From: an uncultured Methanolobus sp.
GTDB lineage: Archaea > Halobacteriota > Methanosarcinia > Methanosarcinales > Methanosarcinaceae
Length of the DNA: 64,000 bases
Direction: 5' to 3'
NCBI RefSeq assembly: GCF_963665675.1
Contig: NZ_OY762426.1
Location: forward strand, 620,001-684,000
In this document: piece after piece, positions 55,174-64,000 of the stretch
Layout: the number at the start of each line of letters is the position of its first letter
How positions within the stretch are numbered: the stretch's first letter is position 1
The notes under the pieces: model-generated
Told to the model about the DNA's origin: nothing
Database searches by the model: none
The model's input: the letters and a program-made list of their open reading frames with translations, nothing else
Position numbers and translations under genes: made by a program

Positions 55174-56439
55174 TCATTTAAACATTTTTCTGCGGATGGA
55201 CAATACGAGTGAAATCGAAACTGCAGTAAATGGCAGTTCAAATCCAGGAATTGAATTTTCAACAGTATTTGATTCAACTTCAGAACCCGCACCTTCGTTT
55301 TCAGGCATACTATCGGCACTATCAGGTGTATCGGATTCAGCTTTTGAATCTGAAGACATATCAACAACAACATTTTCCGAATCAGAGGATGTTTCATTGG
55401 CGACTGTTTTTTCAACCTGACCTGTTGTTGAGGTGGAATCCTCTATAATGACCTGCTTTACAGGATAAAGAACATAGCCACCGTTTCTGCCTTTTCCTTC
55501 ATCAGATGCCTTAAAGTAGAAGTTTCCTGTGATAGAAGTTGCTATGCCTGCATCAACTGAGATCGATATGGAATTGCTGTTTGACAATTTTAGCCCTGTT
55601 GCAACTGCTTCGTCAACCTCGAAGTTACCAAACTCGTCACCTGATGATACTTCCATATAACTGTCCTTGTCGGCAAGCCATGTGTATTTGAGAACTGCAA
55701 AGTTGTCTTGCTGTCCTGCAAATATTGAATCTACATAAGTAAGGAAGTAGATGTGGTCGTTCCCATCAGAGCATTCATCTTCAACGAAGTATAATCTATC
55801 ATCACTGCTTCCGTCTGTGGAAACTACGCCAGTGTCGAGTTCTTCACCATTCTTATACAGAGTTATATAACATTTGGAACCATCAATGTCCACTGCATTC
55901 ATTACCAGTGAATAACCGTTTTTCATTATCCATTCCTCGCCACTTTTCAGGGTTTTCTTATCACTGGCACTTTGCTGCATCAGCAATTTTGCAAGTTTGG
56001 TAGCATCATTGTCAACCGCACAGTATTTAGTACCAAACAATGAAAGGGTGTAAAATTTGGTTACTTTTGTTATGTTGGATTCTTCAGAATAGACCTTGTA
56101 TTTAGAAGCTACCTGCTTAGTAGTGTAAATCAGTTCTTCTTCATCAATTACATGGGCCTTTGGATTTGCTGAACCGAGAGAAGGATTGCCTCCGTCAACA
56201 TCGTTTTCAAAATAAAGGTGTTCTCCGGCGCCTGCAGTAAGTTGAGAGTATTTGTTAGCGGCAAAATATAACCCGGGGAAATTAGAGTAATCCCAGGATA
56301 TATTACCTGCGTCAGTCACTCCTGTATCAATAGGTGTCCCTCTTATGTCAACTGTTGTGGCCGAACATGGAACTACTATGGCCAGCACGAGCAGGAATAC
56401 CATACTGATAAGAATGTATTTTTGAGATGTGTATACCAT
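55174..56439 (-). CDS. S-layer-domain surface protein with PGF-type C-terminal anchor
   Basis: A 421-residue exported protein. It has a signal peptide (about residues 1-27, cut after CSA), then one S-layer duplication-type domain of Methanosarcina (VDIRGTPIDTG, then WDYSNFPGLYF, and later KSGEEWIMKNGYSLVMNAVDIDG as landmarks), a Ser/Glu-rich linker (about 345-390) and a C-terminal anchor IPGFELPFTAVSISLVLSI followed by RRK. The major S-layer protein usually carries two such domains; this has one, so it is a minor surface protein. ATG 56439 follows GGAGG. Confidence 0.88.
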   Translation of the reverse strand: MVYTSQKYILISMVFLLVLAIVVPCSATTVDIRGTPIDTGVTDAGNISWDYSNFPGLYFAANKYSQLTAGAGEHLYFENDVDGGNPSLGSANPKAHVIDEEELIYTTKQVASKYKVYSEESNITKVTKFYTLSLFGTKYCAVDNDATKLAKLLMQQSASDKKTLKSGEEWIMKNGYSLVMNAVDIDGSKCYITLYKNGEELDTGVVSTDGSSDDRLYFVEDECSDGNDHIYFLTYVDSIFAGQQDNFAVLKYTWLADKDSYMEVSSGDEFGNFEVDEAVATGLKLSNSNSISISVDAGIATSITGNFYFKASDEGKGRNGGYVLYPVKQVIIEDSTSTTGQVEKTVANETSSDSENVVVDMSSDSKAESDTPDSADSMPENEGAGSEVESNTVENSIPGFELPFTAVSISLVLSIRRKMFK

Positions 56440-56983
56440 TTTTAGCCTCCGAATATTTGTCCATTCCCACAAACTACCATGATTTTTAGCGATATGTTTT
56501 AACAAACATAATGGTACTTATAGATTCCCATGCTGGTGTACCAGAGAAAAAACTAATGCAATAACAAAATACAAGAAGAATCATGAAGCACAACTGGATA
56601 AGAGAAAAAGAATCAAAAAAGTTGAAAATTATTCCCATATTATACCTGTAGGATTCCTGCCTGAAATCCTGGATTTTGCGCAAATAGAATCCACCTCATC
56701 GAACATGAAAGGAGTACTTTCACTTTTATTCCCCTTAAATATAAGACCAGGTGGACATGCTACGTAACTATACACGTTCTGCACAATTCGTACATAATTA
56801 TGAATTAAAAGAGATCATTGCCATATTATTTACCCGACTATCATATCGGGCATTGCTAGTATAAATGACAATAAACCTGAAAGAACAAGAGTAGATTAGT
56901 GGATAACAGAAGTATATCAAAGGTGATATATCCTTTCAGGGAATATGAACATCCGTCAGATACAAGATTAATTATCGAATATT
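56440..56983. other. Intergenic region with overlapping palindromes
   Basis: About 540 bp without a convincing gene. TATATCA/TGATATA (56914-56931, 4-nt centre) overlaps AAAGG/CCTTT (about 56920-56937), so only one of the two pairings could form at once. They lie about 50 bp before the GTPase start and include its probable TATA sequence. A weak 65-codon frame at 56486-56683 (minus) is hydrophobic but has no ribosome site. Confidence 0.4.
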
Positions 56984-57799
56984 ATGCGACTAACTTTTCT
57001 GATACCGGGAAATACCATGGCAAGCCAGAAATTATTGGTAAAGGACGTCATTAAGAAAGCTGATGTCCTTCTTGAAGTTATAGACGCGCGTTTTCCAGAT
57101 GAAACAAGGAACAGCGAGATCGAAAATGATATTGCACGTGCAAAAAAGCCTTTTATCATTGTATTGAACAAGTGCGACCTTGTACCTAAGGATAAACTGG
57201 AAAAAGCAAAGTCCAGAATGTCTAAGATAGCTCCTGCTGTATTCGTATCTTCAAAAGAGAGATTCGGAACGACAATGCTCAGGCATAAAATACTGGAAGT
57301 CGCTGACATGCAGGGACATGACATACAGGTCGGTTGCATCGGTTACCCGAACACCGGTAAGTCTTCTGTGATAAATGGTGTTGCAGGAAGAGGTAAAGCT
57401 TCAACTTCCGCCATATCAGGCCATACAAAGGGTGTGCAGATCGTTAATGCAGGATCGCGCATAGTATTCATTGATACCCCTGGTGTATTCCCACTTGACG
57501 AACATGACGAATATATACAGGGACTTCTGGGAATCAAAGATTCAACCCACCTTAAAGATCCAATTGGTGTGGCCCTGAAAATAATTGAAAAGCTTGTTGC
57601 GGAGGACAGAAGTCTACTGGAATCATTCTATAAGATAAAATTCACCGATGAAAATTCTTACGATCTTCTGGAAATGATAGGAAGCCAGTGTAATTTTCTG
57701 AAAAAGAAAGGAAAAATAGATGAGAACAGAACTGCTGTCAGGATAATAAATGACTGGCAGAAAGGACTTCTTCACCTGGAAAAAACGGACTGTGAGTGA
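56984..57799 (+). CDS. Circularly permuted ribosome-assembly GTPase (YlqF/RbgA type)
   Basis: A 271-residue GTPase with motifs in permuted order: G4 NKCD (about residue 61), then G1 GYPNTGKSS (about 117), G3 DTPGV (about 162) and a C-terminal helical domain. Relatives (RbgA, Nog2, Lsg1) act in large-subunit ribosome assembly. The first 11 residues (MRLTFLIPGNT) look unlike the family, and ATG 57017 (MASQKLLVKDV) is an equally likely start. Confidence 0.88.
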   Translation: MRLTFLIPGNTMASQKLLVKDVIKKADVLLEVIDARFPDETRNSEIENDIARAKKPFIIVLNKCDLVPKDKLEKAKSRMSKIAPAVFVSSKERFGTTMLRHKILEVADMQGHDIQVGCIGYPNTGKSSVINGVAGRGKASTSAISGHTKGVQIVNAGSRIVFIDTPGVFPLDEHDEYIQGLLGIKDSTHLKDPIGVALKIIEKLVAEDRSLLESFYKIKFTDENSYDLLEMIGSQCNFLKKKGKIDENRTAVRIINDWQKGLLHLEKTDCE

Positions 57800-57850
57800 A
57801 AATTGTAAAGTTTTAATATACCAATACCAATTATATGAGATGGTGCTAAA

Positions 57851-58732
57851 ATGGTAGAATGGAAAAAAGACCTTGGACTTGAAGGAAGGATGTTACTGAC
57901 AATGTTTCTTCTGGCTGCAGTGTATCTTGCCTTTCTTGTAGTCATTTCCCAGTATGCATCTGCAAGATTTATGCTGCTGTTTGTTGCTATTTTCATGGGA
58001 GCACAATATTATTATTCTGATAAACTGGTGTTGTGGTCCACCGGAGCACATGTTGTTTCCGAGGCAGAAGAACCAAAGCTCCATGAAACAATTACAAGAC
58101 TGTGTGTCATAGCTGGTCTTCCAAAACCAACTGTTGCAGTTGTTAATACATCAGTACCAAATGCCTTTGCAACCGGAAGAAGTCCAAAAAAGGCTGTAGT
58201 TGCAGTTACAACAGGCCTTATGAATAAACTTGATCAGGGAGAACTGGAAGCTGTACTTGCACATGAACTGAGTCATGTAAAGAACAGGGATATGGCAGTT
58301 CTGACAATAGCCAGTTTCATCTCAACACTGGCATTCTATATTGTAAGATACAGTCTTTATTTTGGTGGTATTGGAGGAAATCGCAGAAATTCAAACGGTG
58401 GACTTATCGCTATATGGATAGTTTCCATAATCGTATGGGTTTTAAGCTTCCTGCTTATCCGTGCGCTCTCAAGATACAGGGAATTTGCAGCAGACAGAGG
58501 TTCTGCCCTCATAACAGGCCAGCCTACACAACTCATTTCAGCTCTTAGAAAAATCAGCGGAACAATGGCAAATGTCCCTACAGAAGATTTGCGTAAAGTT
58601 GAAGGAATGAATGCGTTTTTCATAATACCCGCAGCTGTTTCCGGATCGGTTATGAACATGCTGTCAACTCATCCAACCATGGAAAAAAGAATAGCTGCAC
58701 TTGAGAAGATACAGAGGGAGATCGAGTACTAA
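57851..58732 (+). CDS. htpX: Membrane zinc metalloprotease HtpX (M48)
   Basis: A 293-residue protease with four membrane segments (about 12-30, 32-50, 155-175 and 190-210). The zinc site is HELSH (about residue 134), with the third ligand E in YREFAADR (about 212). It degrades damaged membrane proteins. It overlaps pspAB by one base, a pairing also known in other archaea and actinobacteria. Confidence 0.93.
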   Translation: MVEWKKDLGLEGRMLLTMFLLAAVYLAFLVVISQYASARFMLLFVAIFMGAQYYYSDKLVLWSTGAHVVSEAEEPKLHETITRLCVIAGLPKPTVAVVNTSVPNAFATGRSPKKAVVAVTTGLMNKLDQGELEAVLAHELSHVKNRDMAVLTIASFISTLAFYIVRYSLYFGGIGGNRRNSNGGLIAIWIVSIIVWVLSFLLIRALSRYREFAADRGSALITGQPTQLISALRKISGTMANVPTEDLRKVEGMNAFFIIPAAVSGSVMNMLSTHPTMEKRIAALEKIQREIEY

Positions 58733-59304
58733 TGGGTTTTCGTGATCTTCTGGGATCAGTCCTTGGAAGCAGCAGAGTTCCTAAAGCAAAAACGGACAAG
58801 CTTTTTGCCATATCCACAGCAGTAATTACACTGGAGATGAACCTGAACCTTAAACCATCTGCTATTGCAGGAATTTGTTTTAAGGCTATGGATATGTCAA
58901 AGTATGCAAATACCAGAAATGAGATAGAAGAGTTGCTTAAGTTCAGCACCAAGGAAACAGGCACAGATTTCAGCATCGAGAAGGATGAATATAATTTCCT
59001 GTGGGTAGTTCTAAAGGATAAGGATTTCGAAGATCTTGTGACCAATATCCACATGATCTCCCAGACACTTGTAGAACAGGGATTTGGCGAACAGATACTC
59101 TGTGCGGTTTATAAATTTGAAAGTGAAGGACCAGTATACTGGATCTATAATTTCAAGCAGGGAAATTACTATCCTTTTGCTCCGAGAGGAAAGAACAATC
59201 GGGACAATAACATGGAATTCAGGCTTAAATCCCTGATGGAAAATGAACTTCCGATAGAAAAAGAAGTGGGGAAATGGTATCCCCTGTGGAGTATGCCGAT
59301 TTAA
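58732..59304 (+). CDS. pspAB: PspA-associated protein PspAB
   Basis: A 190-residue cytoplasmic protein of the PspAB family: MGFRDLLGSVLGSSRVPK at the start, EYNFLWVVLKDKDFEDLV in the middle, and YWIYNFKQGNYYPFAPR near 145. The function is unproven; it is found with HtpX and PspA. Together with the convergent pspAA-pspA pair it makes a membrane-stress module. Start ATG overlaps the htpX stop. Confidence 0.85.
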   Translation: MGFRDLLGSVLGSSRVPKAKTDKLFAISTAVITLEMNLNLKPSAIAGICFKAMDMSKYANTRNEIEELLKFSTKETGTDFSIEKDEYNFLWVVLKDKDFEDLVTNIHMISQTLVEQGFGEQILCAVYKFESEGPVYWIYNFKQGNYYPFAPRGKNNRDNNMEFRLKSLMENELPIEKEVGKWYPLWSMPI

Positions 59305-59316
59305 GGACTAGGAATT

Positions 59317-59595
59317 TTAGTCCTCAAATATACCTTCACCTTTGAAAACTTCTTTAGCTTCCTCAAATGTCAGGTCCTCAGGCGGGACAATAACATCAGA
59401 TTCAACTATTTCGGCATCATCCACCTTCTTTCCGCAGGATTTTATGCTCTCTATGAGTTTTGTAAGTTCGGACCTGTATTCCCCTTCATTACCACCTGAA
59501 ACAAGGTCTACTATCTTATTGTCAATGACATTCAGTTCGTCATAAAAGCTTTCAGGAACTTCGTACTGGCCTTCACCGACTATTCTTATAATCAT
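59317..59595 (-). CDS. pspAA: PspA-associated protein PspAA
   Basis: A 92-residue protein opening with MIIRIVGEGQYEVPESFYDE, the pattern of PspAA, and ending in an acidic helix. It overlaps the pspA stop by 4 bp, so the two are translated together. It is likely an adaptor for PspA (inference from context). Confidence 0.85.
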   Translation of the reverse strand: MIIRIVGEGQYEVPESFYDELNVIDNKIVDLVSGGNEGEYRSELTKLIESIKSCGKKVDDAEIVESDVIVPPEDLTFEEAKEVFKGEGIFED

Positions 59596-60290
59596 TTGCC
59601 TGCCTCCTTCTTGAGCTGCTCAAGTTCCATGTCAACAGTTGTTGACGAGTTTATCTTTGCAAGTTCCCTGTCAATATCATCGCCACTGCTGGTAAAATCA
59701 TCAAGTGTACCGGAATCTATTAACTCATCGAGTGCAGATGCACGTGCTTTCATATTTTCAGTCTTGTTTTCAGCTCTTTCAACTGCAAGGCCTACGTCAG
59801 CCATTTCTTCGCTGATACCTGATACTGATTCATTGATCTTGACCTGTGCCTCGGCTGCGGAATACTGGGCCTTGATAGTTTCTTTCTTGGTTCTGAATAC
59901 CTCAACCTTGGTTGAAAGGCGCTTCTCAGCAGCAACGAGTTTCTCCTGCTCTTTTTCAAGATCAGTAATCTGCTGGTCAAGGCCCTGTATCTGGGTTGTT
60001 AGAGAACTTTTTCTTTCAAGTGCCATACGTGCAAGATCTTCACGGTCTGCTTTAATGGCTTCTTTTGCCTGACCGTCAAGTTTCTCGACGTTTTGCTGGA
60101 GCTTTGACCTCTGCAACTGAAGTCTCTTTTTTGATGTTGTAACTTCAGCTACACCTCTTTTTACATCCTGAAGCATTTCAAGCTGCTTTTCATAGGAGTA
60201 ATCCAGTGTTTCACGTGGATCTTCCATGCGGTCCATAAGTTTACTCATTTTAGATTTAACTACTGTTTCCATTCTGCTGAATAATCCCAT
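59592..60290 (-). CDS. pspA: Phage-shock protein PspA / IM30 family
   Basis: A 232-residue, almost fully coiled-coil ESCRT-III-like protein (residues 25-185). It binds and protects stressed membranes. The start MGLFSRMETVVKSKMSKLMD is typical, and DPRETLDYSYEKQLEMLQDV follows. The gene is transcribed leftward from a 110-bp gap shared with the symporter. Confidence 0.92.
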   Translation of the reverse strand: MGLFSRMETVVKSKMSKLMDRMEDPRETLDYSYEKQLEMLQDVKRGVAEVTTSKKRLQLQRSKLQQNVEKLDGQAKEAIKADREDLARMALERKSSLTTQIQGLDQQITDLEKEQEKLVAAEKRLSTKVEVFRTKKETIKAQYSAAEAQVKINESVSGISEEMADVGLAVERAENKTENMKARASALDELIDSGTLDDFTSSGDDIDRELAKINSSTTVDMELEQLKKEAGK

Positions 60291-60404
60291 ATTATTCCTC
60301 CAGATAACTCACAAATAATCATATAAAGTGCACACTTGCATAAATGCCTATCTTTCAGTAAAAGATACCATAAATCAATTAAAGATGAAAATAAACTTAA
60401 CGTC

Positions 60405-61844
60405 ATGTCAGGCAAGTATAATTTACCGGACCCTCTTACACTTATTCATCCGCGCTCACTAAAAAATCTGAACTATCACCTTCAGGAGCTTATGAAGGGC
60501 AGGCTCTGGTTAAAGATTATGATAGGAATGTTTCTGGGTATCATTACGGGACTTGTACTTGGCCCTTCAACTGGAATATTGAATCCGGAAATGTCCTACA
60601 CAATTGGCGAATGGATGGCGCTTCCGGGTTATCTGTTCCTTGCGCTGCTCCAGATGATAGTTGTCCCGCTTGTTTTTGCATCCATAATTCGTGGAATCGC
60701 ATCCGGAGAGGACATGGAGCAATTAAAAAAAATTGGCTTGAGGACAGTTGGTTTTTTCCTTGTTACTACAGCATTTGCAATACTTGTAGGGCTGACACTT
60801 GCACTGACAATCAATCCTGGAAATTACATCAGTAACGAGCTTGTACAGGATACCATGGTATCAAATGTAACCCAGACTGACAGTAGCGGACTGAGGGCTT
60901 TCGATATGGCGGAACTCCCGTCGATGATAACTACAGTTGTCCCGACTAATCCTCTTGGGTCACTGGCAACCGGACAAATGTTGCAGGTGGTTATATTTTC
61001 CATAATAATTGGAGTAGCTCTTGTTTCCATGCAGCCGCTACAGTCAAAGCCATTGCTTGAACTGCTGGGCTCTCTCCAGGAAGTCAGCATGACGGTTGTG
61101 CGCTGGAGCATGCTTTTAGCACCTGTTGCCGTATTTGGACTTATCAGTAAATTCACCCTGAATCTGGGAATAGATGCATTGTTGGGAATGCTGGTATACG
61201 TTGGTACTGTATTGCTGGGTCTCCTGTTAATGTTGATAGTTTACATGCTTATCATTCTTGTTGTGACCAGAAAAAATCCGTTGACATTTTTAAGATCAAT
61301 CCGTGATGTATTGCTACTTGCGTTTTCCACATCAAGTTCTGCTGCGGTTATGCCACTCTCAATCAAGACCGCAGAAGAAAATATTGGAGTGAGACCTTCT
61401 GTTTCCCAATTTGTGATTCCGCTGGGTGCTACTATCAATATGAACGGTACAGCTCTTTACCAGAGTATAGCGGCTGTGTTCCTTGCACAGGTATTTGGAG
61501 TGGACCTTAGTTTTGTAGATTTGCTATTGATCATGGTAACAGTAGTCGGAGCATCAATTGGTACTCCATCAACACCAGGAGTAGGTATTGTAATCCTTGC
61601 AATGATACTGAACAGTGTGGGTATACCCACATCAGGCATCGCACTGATTATCGGAGTTGACAGGATACTTGACATGAGCCGTACTGCAGTTAATGTTACA
61701 GGGGATCTTGTAACCTGTGTGATAATGGATAAATGGGTTGCAGGTAAGAAAACTGCTAACGAAGAGTTCATTGAAGTGGCTAAACGTGAAGCACAGAGAA
61801 GAGTTCATGATGAGGATGTTATTGTAGTTACTACTGAAGAATGA
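60405..61844 (+). CDS. Dicarboxylate/amino-acid:cation symporter (DAACS family)
   Basis: A 479-residue symporter of the GltPh/DctA type. It has eight membrane helices and two re-entrant hairpins; HP1 is seen in AFSTSSSAAVMPLS (about residue 310), the NMDGT-like motif is NMNGTALYQ (about 347), and HP2 is IGTPSTPGVGIV (about 385). Substrate is probably aspartate, glutamate or a C4-dicarboxylate. ATG 60405 is chosen by topology; an upstream TTG (60336) lies in the promoter, whose TATA (catataaag) is at about 60319. Confidence 0.92.
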   Translation: MSGKYNLPDPLTLIHPRSLKNLNYHLQELMKGRLWLKIMIGMFLGIITGLVLGPSTGILNPEMSYTIGEWMALPGYLFLALLQMIVVPLVFASIIRGIASGEDMEQLKKIGLRTVGFFLVTTAFAILVGLTLALTINPGNYISNELVQDTMVSNVTQTDSSGLRAFDMAELPSMITTVVPTNPLGSLATGQMLQVVIFSIIIGVALVSMQPLQSKPLLELLGSLQEVSMTVVRWSMLLAPVAVFGLISKFTLNLGIDALLGMLVYVGTVLLGLLLMLIVYMLIILVVTRKNPLTFLRSIRDVLLLAFSTSSSAAVMPLSIKTAEENIGVRPSVSQFVIPLGATINMNGTALYQSIAAVFLAQVFGVDLSFVDLLLIMVTVVGASIGTPSTPGVGIVILAMILNSVGIPTSGIALIIGVDRILDMSRTAVNVTGDLVTCVIMDKWVAGKKTANEEFIEVAKREAQRRVHDEDVIVVTTEE

Positions 61845-61874
61845 ATGAAAATCAGAAATAATATTATTATTCCC

Positions 61875-61912
61875 GCTGTGCTGCGCTTTGCGCGATGCAG
61901 AGCATCTACAGC
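61875..61912 (+). terminator. Imperfect hairpin after the symporter gene
   Basis: GCTGT (61875) pairs with ACAGC (ending 61912), and CTGC and GCGC inside pair with GCAG and GCGC. It lies 30 nt after the stop codon and is GC-rich in an AT-rich gap. An intrinsic terminator or RNA-stability element are both possible. Confidence 0.35.
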
Positions 61913-62069
61913 ATATAAATGAAACAAAAAAAAACCAGAGCCACTGCTAGTCACTATAAAATTCAATTTTATTTTTTGATTAAAAACATTTTCATTTAGA
62001 AAAACCCTATAGCTGATGCTATCAGATAATAATCCAGTTAAAAAAGGTAATAGTTAATATAATGAGTGA

Positions 62070-62192
62070 GCTGGCAGCGATCCATATTTCCCAAAGACTC
62101 TCGTACTTAAGTACAGTATGGAACGCTGGCAGGCTTATCTTCTGTGTTCGGGAAGGGTACAGGAATTACCCTGCCGCTATGGCCGCCAGACT
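62070..62192 (-). rRNA. rrf: 5S ribosomal RNA
   Basis: About 123 nt. The outer helix pairs CTGGCGGC (5' end, near 62190) with GCTGCCAG (3' end, near 62071), with one G.U pair. The internal CCCGAACACAGAAGATAAG-like segment (62120-62145) is the conserved loop B/C region. A T-rich tract (about 62040-62046 on the coding strand) follows. Ends are estimated to within a few bases. Confidence 0.93.
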
Positions 62193-62218
62193 CACTCATA
62201 ATGAATTGATAAAGGTAA

Positions 62219-62290
62219 AGCCAAGGTCCGGATTCGAACCGGAATGGAATCGCTCTGCAGGCGATTGCGTAGCCGCTCCGCCACCTTGGC
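62219..62290 (-). tRNA. tRNA-Cys (anticodon GCA)
   Basis: Acceptor GCCAAGG/CCTTGGC, anticodon stem ATCGC/GCGAT with loop CTGCAGA (anticodon GCA), T-stem TCCGG/CCGGA with TTCGAAT, and discriminator U73, which is the cysteine identity base. CCA is not encoded. It lies between the 23S and 5S genes, 26 bp before 5S. Confidence 0.95.
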
Positions 62291-62302
62291 AGTGAGCGAT
62301 TT

Positions 62303-62327
62303 ATGGATGAATCCATCATATATATAG
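62303..62327 (-). promoter_or_regulatory. TATA box and palindrome before tRNA-Cys
   Basis: On the minus strand a TATA box (ctatatatatg, 62317-62327) lies about 30 nt before tRNA-Cys. It is followed by a perfect 6-bp inverted repeat ATGGAT-GA-ATCCAT (62303-62316). The tRNA-Cys/5S pair could therefore be transcribed apart from 23S. Confidence 0.5.
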
Positions 62328-62369
62328 CTTACCTTAAGATAGTGTATAAAAACATGCACATATCAGATT

Positions 62370-64000
<1,631 letters not shown>

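Noticed and set aside
55163..55420. Plus-strand frames over the end of the S-layer-domain gene
   Set aside because: Antisense to its Ser/Glu-rich linker and anchor; low-complexity translation with no start signals.
56486..56683. 65-codon hydrophobic minus-strand frame
   Set aside because: No ribosome site or promoter and no recognised family; AT-rich DNA easily gives hydrophobic frames.

Overview
The window looks like chromosomal DNA of a methylotrophic, cytochrome-containing methanogen of the Methanosarcinaceae (Methanolobus/Methanosarcina type). The evidence is a methanofuran biosynthesis trio (mfnD-mfnF-mfnE), an A1Ao ATP synthase operon, the siroheme-dependent alternative heme pathway (ahbA, ahbB, ahbD), a CxxxY-type CcmE, a nine-heme c-type cytochrome, PEF-CTERM and S-layer-type surface proteins, a corrinoid-protein fragment, and archaeal TATA boxes with many very short or absent leaders. 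The genus is an inference; no search was run.

Layout. 0-4.4 kb: a small membrane protein, a candidate structured RNA (minus strand, about 755-950), the mfn operon, a small zinc-finger protein with aEF1-beta, and tRNA-Ala(CGC). 4.4-14.1 kb: a complete type I-B CRISPR-Cas locus with 17 perfect repeats, one degenerate terminal repeat, a leader of about 200 bp, and cas6-cas8b(cst1)-cas7-cas5-cas3-cas4-cas1-cas2, all read leftward toward the array. 14.1-21.5 kb: an RGG/CxxC-x17-CxxC protein with a long leader, the nonaheme cytochrome convergent with a cysteine-containing winged-helix regulator, an MTH865-family protein, a Kef-type antiporter, a MerR/GyrI regulator and a cupin. 21.6-25.4 kb: an AT-rich accessory stretch with a tyrosine recombinase, small orphan genes, a protein made of four 12-residue repeats, a DUF5658-like membrane protein and a truncated IS4-type transposase. 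25.4-28.8 kb: DUF1638, an SMR transporter, a FetAB-type exporter and a Bcp peroxiredoxin.

28.8-49.3 kb is an energy-metabolism block. The ATP synthase operon (ahaH-I-K-E-C-F-A-B-D-G) reads leftward. Next comes a leftward operon of a previously easy-to-miss ccmD-like gene (apparent AUA start), ccmE, a polyprenyl diphosphate synthase and a radical SAM protein. Divergent from it is the heme operon ahbD-ahbA-ahbB-sirC-hemA-hemB-hemL-hemC, followed by pyrD-pyrK. Heme supply, heme attachment and long-chain isoprenoid synthesis are therefore physically linked around one 200-bp divergent promoter region.

49.3-61.9 kb holds surface proteins, FeoA, a U32 peptidase, a truncated corrinoid protein with a structured leader, a fungal-type cytosine deaminase, a REC-PAS-PAS-histidine kinase, an S-layer-domain protein ending at a 26-nt T-tract, a circularly permuted GTPase, the HtpX-PspAB / PspA-PspAA membrane-stress module and a DAACS symporter. 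62.0-64.0 kb is the 3' end of a leftward rRNA locus in the order 23S, tRNA-Cys, 5S, with tRNA-Cys lying before the 5S gene and carrying its own TATA box.
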